Assembly (NCBI GenBank): GCA_039105265.1
Contig: JAPFFF010000006.1
Location: 2,480,001 to 2,544,000, forward strand
DNA from: Tritrichomonas musculus
Taxonomy: Eukaryota; Parabasalia; Tritrichomonadida; Tritrichomonadidae
Length of the DNA stretch: 64,000 nucleotides
Reading direction: 5' to 3'
Shown: piece after piece, positions 54,101-64,000 of the stretch
Layout of the letters: each line of letters starts with the position of its first letter
Position numbering within the stretch: position 1 is the stretch's first letter
Position numbers and translations under genes: made by a program
The notes under the pieces: model-generated
The model's input: the letters and a program-made list of their open reading frames with translations, nothing else
Told to the model about the DNA's origin: nothing
The model's database searches: none

Positions 54101-54884
54101 TTTTCTGGGAATTAAAACATTGACAATTAAAGGTGAAATTGATAATATCCCAAATAATTCATTCAAAAATTGCTCAACATTAACTGAAATTAGAATAGTA
54201 GCTAATAAGTTAACCACAATTGGATCATCGGCATTTGAAGGATGCAATTCTTTGACACGAATCATATTACCAAATTCAATTCAAACAATTAAAGAAAATG
54301 CATTTAATGGCATTAGTACATTAACATTAGGAGGTGAATTTGCCATAATACCAAACAATTCATTTAAAAATTGTTTATCTTTAACAAGAGTATATTTGGA
54401 ATTAGATAGATTGAAATCAATTGGCTCATCTGCTTTTGAAGGATGCGTTTCATTAAATGATTTGACACTTCCATCATCTGTTGAAACAATTGAAGAAAAT
54501 GCATTTCTTGGAATTAAAGAAATATCAATTTATTGCTGCATGAATAATTTACCAAATAATTCATTTAAAAATTGCACATCTTTGATTAAAATTGTATTTT
54601 GTGGGAATTACATAAATTCAATCGGATCATCATCATTTGAAGGATGCTCATCATTGAGTGAAATAACACTTCCATCATCTATTCAAACAATTAATGAAAA
54701 CGCCTTCCAAGGAATTCAAAATTTAACGATAAATAGTGATATTCAATATTTACCAAATTGTTCATTTAAGAATTGTTCAACTATTAAAAAAATCATATTA
54801 AATAAAACCCCCACCAAAACCGTTTACAATTTTTATCGGGAGAATAAAAGTTTTTATTTATATGGAATCCCATCATTTTATTGA
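48180..54884 (+). CDS. Giant BTB-like / BspA-type LRR protein, upstream part (interrupted)
   Basis: 2,234 codons to the first stop, of which the last 26 and the stop come from the inserted transposon (54804 on). The first ~110 residues look like the trichomonad BTB-like domain (FFVFRNKKYPINFNLFKINS; CKIENSDLFYIEYLAHKFEV), followed by helical sequence to ~365. From ~377 onward there is an unbroken array of LRR_5 units (ITIPSSVQTIEKSVFKGCSS). Most of it is built from a higher-order ~67-residue block of three unequal LRRs (about 23, 20 and 24 residues). No signal peptide or TM segment, so it is probably cytoplasmic. As it stands, the product would be truncated but could still fold as a solenoid. 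Confidence 0.92.
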   Translation: MKKTNNSIGNSFEISIKPLSQNKKFFVFRNKKYPINFNLFKINSQYFYRYQKQYENIELIDIFQGDEKEKFNDISDTAISNFIFLCQNETCKIENSDLFYIEYLAHKFEVTALIEIINNIISKNPTEFIFDRIIFKIQHSCLQNCQTDYNSNFSDEDAKIIASDLIEYIKDDRIFNFPISILYQILSEYAILNHNQPKSYDSNISITQANENNINENNNYTLKIDNLSQIIDFLFKCLDKFGKDASILFSLIDFNKYRKEVIKKLSYKYPNTFDFNLIGTKLLKFALEMDHENSQITQKRSIIVLEITNSFEIPLNFMKRQSQISREKKQKEQNNDLNIKCEESCIHNENPVSSFDFSFALIIEVPNNETNDEEDQVLLNFPKGIKRIDDYEFANDQTITEIIIPSSVKLIGDFAFSGCSLLKKAIIPISVQLIGFNAFNGCPKLKEITMNPYVTNFESDSFSDCNSFNHLVISSSVSTINEFNYNRFGKLTTLTIPPSVITIANFAFNNFLSLEKITIPPSVRCIPKYSFKGCLNLKEITIDPYKTEFEKDTFSGCSLLKHLIIGSSATIIKQFDFNSFGKLTNITVPESAIMVGVKSFNGCSTLVDVHIPSSIKNFGESSFAGCSSLKQISIPSASTAIKKSTFEGCSSLTTIVIPSSTKIIEKSAFEGCISLTEITIPSSVQIIETNAFQGLRTLKINGDIQNLPNNSFKNCSSLTQVVFNTDQLKSIGISAFEGCSSLPRIILPESVQIIENLVFKGCSALFQMTIPPTVNTIKSSTFEECSSLREITLPSSIQTIERNAFQGIRMLVVYSEIQNLPSYSFFNCTSLINIIFNANKLETIGSSAFEGCTSLTEISLPSSIKTIEDNAFKGVKSLTINGDIQFIPSDSFRNCFSLTTVILNTSTLEEIKSSAFEGCISLQNISIPSSIQKIEADAFKGINNLTISGNIQKIPSNSFKNCSTLKSIVFNSNGLNTIGSSAFEGCSSLVEITFPSTIQTIESGAFLGIKILTINGDIQDLPNNSFLNCSSLTKITIISNTITSIGSSAFEGCSSLKEISLDAQNLMSIGSSAFNKCSNLIEITIPSSIQIIGENAFQGIKVLTINSDIEYLPSNSFKNCVSLEKIILNTDKLCSIKSSTFEGCSSLSEITIPSTVQSIDKDAFLGVKSLKINSNIQSIPNNAFANCSSLEKIFFNTQELTSIGLSTFQDCSSLKEITIPSLVHTIENNAFLGVRILTINSDIEHIPNFSFRNCSSLTKLTLNTEKLNSIGLSAFEGCTSLTQIILPDTVSSFESSIFKSCSSLIEISIPSSLSNIPESTFENCSSLQTITIPSSIQTIEKFAFKGCSSLLQILILSSLTSFSESIFEGCSSLKEITIPSSVQTIEKSVFKGCSSLTFISIPSSICTIDESTFEGCSSLIEIFLPSSVNTVNENAFLGIKSLTIDGDISYIPDNSFKNCSTLTHIIFKSDKLTNFGSSVFEGCSSLTEITFPSSVQSFGYNCFLGVTSLTIYSDIKCIPNGTFRNCTSLLSVTIYDNYLNSIEFDAFERCSSLKEIKFIPNNLTTIGSSAFEECSSLIEFPIPTSIHSIQSSSFKNCSSLTQIEIPSSIDTIKSSTFEGCSSLKQITIPNAIKTIEKNAFLGIVELTVYGDLQKLPDNSFQECSYLEKIVFNTDLLTSISPSAFKGCLLLREITLPSSLNSIDNTAFQGVVSLEIKGDIQLIPSYSFSNCTSLIQVILNTPQLKSIESYAFEGCSSLEKITIPSSVQTIKRHAFLGVKSLTINGSIEHLPDESFQDCSSLTKIIFNTDNLTSIGKLAFYGCTLLEEIAFPQSIKNIDSSAFKGFEKLIINGNIEHIPNNSFENNSSLKNITFETDNLISIGASAFKGCTSLTNISLSNSIQKIHENAFMNITSLTINGSVECIPSNSFKNCVSLTNVKILGKKLTSIGSSAFEGCILLTEIILPSSIKEIEENAFLGIKTLTIKGEIDNIPNNSFKNCSTLTEIRIVANKLTTIGSSAFEGCNSLTRIILPNSIQTIKENAFNGISTLTLGGEFAIIPNNSFKNCLSLTRVYLELDRLKSIGSSAFEGCVSLNDLTLPSSVETIEENAFLGIKEISIYCCMNNLPNNSFKNCTSLIKIVFCGNYINSIGSSSFEGCSSLSEITLPSSIQTINENAFQGIQNLTINSDIQYLPNCSFKNCSTIKKIILNKTPTKTVYNFYRENKSFYLYGIPSFY

Positions 54885-56600
54885 TATTTTTCATTAACAA
54901 ACTTATAATAAATATTTACAAAGCTTCTATATTTATATAAAGTTTTATTCTAATCGAAAATATTTATGGAATATTAGCGATATAAATGATACACGATTTA
55001 TTTTTTTTTTTTCTGATAAAGCATAATTAAATTGTTAGATAAATAAGACCCATAATTTTTTACAAGGTCAACTTAAATATGTATGAAGTTACGTGATGAT
55101 GATTTTTTTTATTTCTATTTTTTAATCAATGTGTGTATTATTTTCTCATCTAAATAAGATTTATACCCAACTATAAATTAGATGGGTTATTTTTTTTTAC
55201 AAAATGAAGCTTTTATTGTTGCATATTTACATAAATAGATAATTCATAGATTTTGAACCATTTTTTTTCAAATAAACTAATAATCTTTGTAAAGAAATTA
55301 TTTTTTGCCATTTTTTATAAATAAATAATGAAAAAAAAAAATCAAATACCAAAAATATAGTTTTATAAATAACGTATTTTTATACGTTACATGTTTTTTA
55401 TTTTCACTTAAATTTCGATTAAATATAATAATTGATATATTAATAATATCATAATAAATCATAATATATATTATAAACCATATATTGATAATAATAATAA
55501 TCATATAAAATATAAATATTAAGATATTAATCTTTTAAAAATAATTAATTTTAACGTATTTATATAGAATATTGAGACCTCGCGTGGTCAAAAACGTGTT
55601 TTTTTGAATATAAAAACGTATTTTGGCTCGTTATTTTCTAAGGTAACGTATTTTAAAATAACGATTTTTTTAAAATTATATATTTTAGAGACACTTCAAT
55701 TATTTTTTTTGAAGCAGATTAAAACTAATAAATATTATAATAATCTTATATAAAGTCATATATAAATAAATATTATTATATTATTCACTAAATATTAGGA
55801 TATTCCTTTTTCAAAAATGACAAATAATAACGTATTTACATAGAATATTGAGACCTCGCGTGGTCAAAAACGTGTTTTTTTGAATATAAAAACGTATTTT
55901 GGCTCGTTATTTTTTAAAATAACGAATATTATAATAACGAATTTTTTAAAATGGGCAATTTTTGGAAATCCTTTAATTATTTTTTTTGAAGAAGATTAAA
56001 ACTAATAAATATTATAATAATCTTATATAAAGTTATATATAAATAAATATTATTATATTATTCAGTAAATATTAGGATATTCATTTTTCAAAAATGTCAA
56101 ATTATAACGTATTCACATAGAATATTGAGACCTCGCATGGCCAAAAACGTGTTTTTTTGAATATAAAAACGTATTTTTGTACGTTATTATAAATAAAAAA
56201 TAACGAATTTCTGTAACAATAAATCATCAATTTTATCATAAAAAAATAACTATTATTATTATAAAATTAAAAAATATTCATTCATGATTTTTTTAATAAG
56301 TATATAACGCATAAAAACCTCATGGCCATTAGCTTATATCGTTTTAATAATAATAATAATAATTTTTTTTCGTTTTTCTTTCATTAGAAAGAAAATAATG
56401 ATATGGAGCACATATATAAATCAATCATGCAGGAGAGAACATTGATTTTTATGTTATGTAAAAAATAATAATATTTATCTTTTTATTCGTTCAGTAATTA
56501 AAGATGGTCCTAAATTATATTTTATTCCACATTGGAATATATTTCCAAATTTATTATTAAAATATATTTTTTTCATAAAAACAAAAATGCAGGGGGTTTT
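54804..56600. mobile_element. Non-autonomous 1,797-bp DNA transposon, copy 2, inserted in the LRR gene
   Basis: Same ends and same length as copy 1. The 8-bp duplication TATTAAAT lies at 54796-54803 and 56601-56608. The insertion falls between codons of an LRR unit and brings a stop after 26 codons. No trichomonad-type intron ends are visible at its borders, so splicing it out looks unlikely. Confidence 0.93.
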
Positions 56601-56608
56601 TATTAAAT

Positions 56609-59600
56609 ACAAAAAAATTAAATACAATTAAGTCTGAAGCATTTTATGGATGTACTTCATTATCTGAAATAACATTTCCAGCTTCTATACAAACAATAGA
56701 AGGCAATGCCTTTGAAAATATTAAAACATTAATAATAAACGGCGAAATCCAAAAGATTCCAAGTAATTCATTTAGATATTGTTATTCATTAACTAAAGTA
56801 ATACTTAATACAAACACTATTAATTCGATAGGATCATCAGCATTTGAAGGATGCACGTCATTATCTGAGATCACAATTCCTTCATCTGTTCAGACAATTG
56901 AAAACAATGCATTTAAGGGAATTCAAAAATTAACAATTTCTGGCGATTTGCAATTTATACCTGAAGGTACATTTAGAAATTGTGAAACGTTAACCAAAAT
57001 AATTTTTAATACCAAAACATTGACATCATTTCAATCATTTGCGTTTAATGAATGCTCTTCTTTAACTGAAATCACAATTCCACCAACTATCAAAGAAATT
57101 CAATATTCTGCATTTATGAAGTGCAAATCTATAAAAAGTATAATTATTCCTTCATCAATGACTTCAATTCAAGATTCAATATTTGAAAATTGCTTCTCAT
57201 TGGCAAAAGTCACTCTCCCATCATCGATAATATCTATTAGTTGCACTGCATTCCATGGAATAACACAATTATCTATAACAGGAGATATCCAGCATATTCC
57301 AAGTAGCTCTTTTAGATATTCCTCAAAATTAGAGAAAATTGTATTTAATACTCCAAAATTAACATCATTTGGATCATATGTATTTGATGGATGCTCTTCT
57401 CTAACGGAAATTACACTCCCATCTTCAGTTCAAAAATTTGAAAATAATTCATTTCAAGGAGTTTCAAAATTAACTATAAGTGGCGAAATTCAAAATATCC
57501 CTAATGAAACATTTAAAAATTGTTCATCTTTATCCGAAATAAAATTAAACACAAATTCTTTGACTACTATTGGAGTATCAGCATTTGAAGAATGCACATC
57601 ATTAACAGAGATCAATTTGCCATCATCAATAATATCAATTGAGAAAGATGCATTTAAAGGTATAAGAATATTAACAATTAATGGCGATATTCAACATCTT
57701 CCAAATAATTCATTCAAAGGTTGCTCGTCATTGCAAAAAATAACATTTTGTACTGATTATTTGATATCAATAGGATCATCTGCATTTGAAGGATGCACAT
57801 CTTTAACTGATATTTCATTTCCCACTAATATTCAAATAATTGCAAGTTCAATATTTAAAGGATGCACCAATTTACGAAAAATTGAAATCCCATCAACCAT
57901 AATTTCTATAGAGGAATCAACATTTGAAGATTGCTCTTCTTTAGTAAGTATAAATCTTTCTTCATCAATTAACACAATTGAAAAAGATGCATTTTTAGGA
58001 ATAAAATCATTACAAATATATGGTGATATTCAGCATATACCAAAAAATTCATTTAAAAACTGCGCATCATTAAACGAAATTATATTCAAAACAAATAATT
58101 TAAAATCAATTGGAGCATCTGCATTTGAAGGATGCACATCATTAAATAAAATTACAATCCCCTCTTCTATTCAAACTATTGGAGAAAATTGCTTCAAAGG
58201 AGTGAAATATTTAAATATAGATGGTGATATTCATCATATTCCTAAAGGATCGTTCAAGAATTGTAATGAATTGACTGAGATAGTTTTGAACACTAAGAAA
58301 TTAAAAACAATAGGTTCTTCATCATTTGAAGGATGCTTGTCTCTATCACAAATTACGATACCTGCATTTATCACGAAAGTAGGATATAATTCATTCCTTG
58401 GAATTAGAGAACTAACAATCTATGGCAATTCAGATTTTCTTCCTGATAATTCATTCAAAGATTGTTCATCTTTAACAAAAATAATTCTTAATTACAGTAA
58501 TTTAAAATCCATTGGATCTTCAGCTTTTGATGGGTGCACATCATTATTACAGATTAGAATTCCATCATCAATTCAGATTATTAAAGAAAATGCATTTCGA
58601 GGTGTTGAAAATTTAACTATTAACAGTGACATTCAAATAATTCCAAATGATTCATTTAAAAACTGTTCAACTTTAAAGCAAATCACATTTATTACAAATA
58701 ACCTGACTTCTATTGGATCGTCATCATTTGAAGGATGCTCATCATTAAATGAGATTATATTCCCTTCATCTATTCAAAGCATTGATAGTAATGCATTTCT
58801 TGGAATTAAATCTATAACAATAAAAGGAAATATGAAGAAAATACCTAACAGCTCATTCAAAAATTGCGTAACTTTAACTCAAGTTATAATCAAATCAAAT
58901 ACGTTAATGACAATTGGGTCATCAGCATTTGAAGGATGTTCATCATTAACAGATTTTGTATTTGAAAATGAAACCATAACTTTAATAGAATCATCTGCAT
59001 TTTTAAATTGTATATCGTTGACAAATATTACAATTCCTTCTTCAGTTCAAAGTATTGAAAATTATGCTTTTTCGGGATGCAGATCATTACCAAAAGTATC
59101 TATTCCAGATGGCATAACAGTAATCTCTGAATCTGCATTTGAAGAATGCTCATCATTAATTGATATAATTTTGCCATCTTCCATTCAAACAATTCAGTCT
59201 TCAGCCTTTAAAAAATGTTCTTCATTAGAGAAAATTTCATTTCCTTCTTCATTAAAAACGATTAAAAGATCCGCTTTTGAAGACTGCATCTCTTTAAACG
59301 AAATACATGTTGAATCATACATTAATTCAATAGAAGTTAATGCATTTCTAGGAATCAAATCTTTAGTAATAAATTGCAATACTTATTCCATTCCGAATAA
59401 AGCATTTCAAAATTGTTCATCATTAGAAAAAGTAACAATCGAATCAGAGGCTTTATCTACAATTGAATCATTCGCATTTAATGGATGCTCATCATTGATT
59501 GAAGTTATTGTTCCATCATGCCTCCAAACTATTGCGAATTCTGCTTTTAAAGATTGCAAATCTTTGTCAAAAATAACAATGTCATCATCATTAACAACAA

Positions 59601-62600
59601 TTGAAAATTCATCTTTTGAAAACTGCTCTTCATTGCTAAATATAGATTTGCCATCTCGTGTTCAATATATTCATGAATTTGCATTTAAAGGCTGTTTTTC
59701 ACTTACCAAAATAATTCTTCCATCTTCATTGTTAACAATAGAAGAATCAGTTTTTGAAAGTTGCACATCTTTAGTAAGCATTGAACTCCCTCAATCCATT
59801 AAGTCAATATGCGATTCAGCATTAAAGGGATGCATTTCTTTAAAGGATATTACATTGCCATCTGAGATAACATTAATTGAAAATTCTGCATTTGAAGGAT
59901 GCTCATCAATACCAAAAATTGCGATTCCATCCTCTATTCAAACAATTCAGAACTTTGCATTCAAAGGATGTTCAGCATTAAAAATGGTATCATTATCAGA
60001 TTCGTTAACATCAATAAATGAATCAATGTTTGAAGGATGCTCAGCTTTGATCGACATTAAATTACCAACAAATCTTCAAATAATCGATAAAATGGCATTT
60101 AAAGATTGCTCATCGTTAAATCAAGTTTTACTCCCATCATCAATACGAACAATCAAAGAATCGGCCTTCGAAGGATGCATATCTTTAAAAGAAATCGATT
60201 TTCCACAATCATTAAATACTATTGAAAAATCTTCATTTAAAAAATGCACAACATTATGCAAAGTATCAATTTCATCATCAATGTATTCCTTAACTGAATC
60301 TGTTTTTGAAGATTGTCCATCATTATCAGAAATTATAATGCCATCTACCATTTCAACAATTGAAAATAATGCTTTTCAAGGTGTCAAAATATTAACAATA
60401 AGCAGCGAAGGACAATATATTGCAAGTAATTCATTTAAAGATTGCTCATCATTAATTGAAATCGTAATAAATAATAAACAGTTGGAATCAATCCAAACAT
60501 CAGCTTTTGAAAACTGCTCTTCATTATCCAAAGTTATATTAAACGCCGAAAAATTAACAACAATTGAATCATCTGCATTTAAAGGATGCTCTTCTTTAAC
60601 AAAATTTACAATCAATACTACTGTCTTGAATTCAATCGGATCATTTGCTTTTGAAGGCTGCTCATCATTAAAAGAAATCAAAATTCCAGCATCTCTTCAG
60701 ACAATTGATGAATCTGCTTTCGAAGGATGTTCTTCTTTAATAGAATTTGATATACCAACATCTATTCAAACAATCCAGAAATCGGTATTCAAAGGATGCT
60801 CATCATTAATGAAAATGTCGATCCCATCATCATTAAAAAAAATCAGAGAATCGACATTTGAAGGATGTTTATCATTATCAGAAATAACGATTCCTTCTTC
60901 GATCCAAACGATTGAAAACAATGCATTTTTGGGTGTTAAAACATTAACAATCTATGGAGAAGGTCAAAATATTCCAGCATACTCATTCATAAATTGCGCA
61001 TCAATAACAAAACTAATATTACATTCAGATACATTCACCTCAATAAAAGAATCAACATTTGAAGGATGCTCATCATTGAATGAAATTATTATTCCATCAT
61101 CTATTCAATCAATTGAAAGTTATGCTTTTTCAGGTGTAAAAAATTTAACTGTAATTTGGGATATCCAAAACATTCCAGATAATTCATTCAAAAACTGTTC
61201 ATATTTACAAAAAATAGTATTTAAATCGGATTCTTTAGTTTCTATTGGTTCTTCTGCCTTTTATAACTGCTCATGCTTGAGTGAAGTCATTTTTACTTCC
61301 AATAAATTGGTCACAATCGGATCATCGGCATTTTACAATTGCTCACAAAATATGAAAATAACAATTCCATCATCAATACAAACAATTGAACAAAATGCTT
61401 TTTTAGGAGTTCAAAATCTAACCATAAATGGCAATATTCAACATATTCCTGATGATTCATTCATTAATTGTTCATCTTTAACCAAAATTGTATTTAATAC
61501 TGATTCTCTAACTTCAATTGGTACATCAGCATTCAAAGAATGCTCATCATTAACTGAAATTTCATTACCATCTTCAATTCAAGTTATTGGAGACAATGCC
61601 TTCGCCGGTGTCAGGAATTTGACAATAACTGGCAATATTCAATCCTTACCAGATAATGTTTTCAAAAATTGCACATCATTAAGAGAAATATCGTTAAATA
61701 CAAACACTTTAACAACAATTGGATCATCAGCGTTTGAAGGCTGCCAATCTGAAATCAATTTGTCACTTTCAGCATCAATTAATAAAATCGGAAGTAGAGC
61801 ATTTAATGGAATTCAGATCTTAACAATTAAAGGCCATATCAAGCACATTCCAGATAATTCTTTCAAAGACTGCTCATCATTATATAAAATAATATTTGAC
61901 ACAAATGCATTAAAGTCAATTGGAGCATCTGCATTTGAAGGATGCACATCATTGACTGAAATTTCTTTACCATCATCAATAACTTCCATTAATAATACTG
62001 CTTTTAAAGGATTCGAAAAATTAATAATTGCAGGTAATTTGGAATATGTTCCCGAAAATTCATTTAAAAATAATTTATCATTAACTCAAATAGTTTTTAA
62101 TACCAATAAACTTTCTTCAATTGGAGAATCTGCATTTGAAGGATGCAACTTATTAACAGAAATAACATTTACATCATCAATAATGAACGTTGGAAATAAT
62201 GCATTTTTTGGAATTCATTCATTAACTCTCAAAGGACAAATTCAGTACTTACCTAATAATTCTTTCAAAAATTGCTCGACATTAAAAGAAATTCGATTAA
62301 ATCAAACTGAAATTTCTTCTATTGGCTCATCAGTTTTTGAAGGCTGTATATCCTTGACAGAAGTTGAATTACCTAGGTCAATAGATTATATTGACAAGAC
62401 ATCATTCAAAGGATTAGAAAAAATAATGATTTCAGGAGATATCAGACGGATACCAAACTCTTCATTTAAAGATAATACGTCTTTAATCCAAATAGAATTC
62501 AATACAAACAATTTGAACACAATTGGATCATCCGCATTTGAGGGATGCACAGCTCTAAAAGAGATTTCACTTCCATCATCAATTTACACAATAGAAAATA

Positions 62601-64000
62601 ATGCATTTAATGGAATAAAAGAATTAACAATAAAAGGCGAAATCCAAAATATACCAAACAACTCATTCAAGGACTGTACCTCATTAATGCAGATAACATT
62701 TGACACCAAAAGTTTGAACACAATTGGATCATTTGCGTTTGAAGGATGCACAGCATTAAAAGAGATTTCTCTTCCATCATCAATTTACACAATAGAAAAT
62801 AATGCATTTAATGGAATAAAAGAATTAACAATAAAAGGCGAAATCCAAAATATACCAAACAACTCATTCAAGGATTGTACCTCATTAATGCAGATAACGT
62901 TTGACACCAAAAGTTTGAGCACAATTGGATCATCTGCATTTGAGGGATGCTCGTCATTAACAAAAATTACATTTCCTTCGTCAGTTCAAAATATTAATAT
63001 TAATGCATTTCAAGGAATTCAATCATTAACAATATTTGGAGAAATTGAAAGTATTCCAAATAATTCTTTCAAAGATTGCACAACTCTACAAAAGATAACA
63101 TTTAAATGCCCAAATTTAACAACGATATGTTCATCAGCATTTGAAGGATGCACATCACTAGACAATATTTCAATCCCATCAACTGTTAAAATTATTGAAT
63201 GTTCAATATTCAAAAACTGCACATCTCTTTCAAAAATATGTATACCATCTTTAATTACAACAATAAATAGTTCCACATTTAATGGATGCACATCATTAAA
63301 TAAAATAACATTACCATCTTCAATTAAAACAATCCATGATAATGCTTTTCAGGGAATTAAAACATTGACAATAGATGGCGACATCACAAATATTCCAGAT
63401 AATTCATTTAAAAACTGTTCATCATTAATTGAAGTACATATTTCAGCTAATGAATTGACATCAATTGGATCATCAGCATTTGAAGGATGCTCATCATTGG
63501 AAAAAATAATTCTAGATGCAGATAAATTGAAAACAATTGGATCATCTGCCTTTACAAGTTGCACATCATTAAAAGAAATCACATTTCCATCTTCAATCGA
63601 AACAATCGAAACAAATGCTTTTGAAAGAATTCGTTCTTTAACTATTAAAGGAAAAATTCAACATATTCCAGCTGAAGCATTTAAAAATAGCTCTTGCTTA
63701 ACACGATTAATAATTGATACAAATACTTTGATATCTATCGGATCTTCGGCATTTGAAGGATGTTCATCGTTGTATGAAATAACAATACCATCTTCTGCTC
63801 AAAATATACATGAAAATGCTTTCCAAGGGGTTACAAGTATAAAAGTAAAAGGAGATATTCAGCATATTCCACATGCTGCATTCAAAAATTGTACATCTTT
63901 AGAAAAAATAATATTTGATATCAACCAATTAAATTCAATTGGATCATCTGTATTTGAAGGATGCAGATCATTACGTGAGATGACAATACCTTCTACAATA
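56609..64000 (+). CDS. Giant LRR gene, downstream part (3' end outside window)
   Basis: 2,464 codons open to the window edge in the phase that follows directly from the upstream part when one 8-bp duplication is discounted. The repeats resume in mid-unit. The array continues as the same ~67-residue triple-LRR blocks, changing near 59000-60900 to mostly simple ~23-residue units (SLPSSL.TIEESVFE type), then back. Without the insertion the gene exceeds 4,672 codons with no end in sight. No start codon of its own is evident near 56609, so on this allele it may be silent. Confidence 0.85.
62556..62957 (+). repeat. Near-exact 201-bp tandem coding duplication
   Basis: The block starting near 62561 (GAGATTTCACTTCCATCATC) recurs at 62762 with very few changes, and a third, more diverged start follows. 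201 bp is exactly one 67-residue triple-LRR block, so the frame is kept. Confidence 0.9.

Noticed and set aside
50006-54265. Several long minus-strand open frames within the giant LRR gene (and again at 59194-63582)
   Set aside because: They repeat with the same period as the plus-strand LRR array and are antisense shadows of it.
54804-56600. The insertion being an intron
   Set aside because: The borders lack trichomonad 5' and 3' splice motifs, an 8-bp duplication is present, and the same element occurs in an intergenic position with a different duplication.

Overview
The window looks like nuclear DNA of a trichomonad (Parabasalia), most like Tritrichomonas or a close relative. Spacers are extremely AT-rich and full of long A/T runs, no gene needs an intron, and 5' leaders look short with TCA+1Y(T/A)-type initiators next to several start codons. 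The gene content is also typical of trichomonads: BspA-like leucine-rich-repeat proteins, TKL-type kinases, BTB-like/F5-8C proteins, a Pmp-like surface protein and many DNA-transposon remains. The species call is inference from gene families and composition; no rRNA or other marker is present.

Layout. 1-2.0 kb: kinase/coiled-coil/RCC1 protein (5' end outside the window). 2.2 kb: tRNA-Leu-like gene. 2.8-5.1 kb: small acidic protein and an NAD-dependent epimerase/dehydratase with a zinc-ribbon tail. 5.2-8.4 kb: gene-poor, with one TA-flanked MITE. 8.5-15.3 kb: BTB-like/F5-8C protein, Pmp-like surface protein with a hexapeptide stalk, and a TPR / dead-phosphatase / F5-8C protein. 15.9-31.2 kb: decayed and mobile DNA (Fringe-like glycosyltransferase relic, two hAT transposase relics, a hAT MITE, a 9-bp-TSD MITE, a palindromic MITE, a GT2 gene with one stop, a kinase relic), plus two near-identical EF-hand genes and a tRNA-Glu. 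31.3-39.6 kb: TKL-like kinase, TA-flanked 1.4-kb element, caspase-fold protein, small BspA-like protein, PP2A B56-type subunit. 40.1-47.8 kb: truncated Tubby-like fragment, a viperin-like radical SAM gene and a cluster of transposons. 48.2 kb to the end: one giant BTB-like/LRR gene of at least 4,672 codons, interrupted by a 1,797-bp element.

Main discoveries: (1) a non-autonomous transposon family present as two almost identical 1,797-bp copies (40611-42407 and 54804-56600), each flanked by a perfect 8-bp target duplication, with AAAACCCCC/GGGGGTTTT ends and three internal ~277-bp tandem repeats. One copy splits the giant LRR gene, whose frame continues in phase on the far side. (2) A TPR-PP5-like pseudophosphatase that has lost its metal ligands and is fused to an F5/8C-like domain. 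(3) A protist viperin homologue enclosed by transposons. (4) A caspase-fold protein keeping the Cys but lacking the His. (5) At least seven further inverted-repeat elements with readable insertion footprints. Signalling (kinases, EF-hand, B56, pseudophosphatase) and surface/repeat proteins dominate the intact genes; no operon-like grouping is evident.
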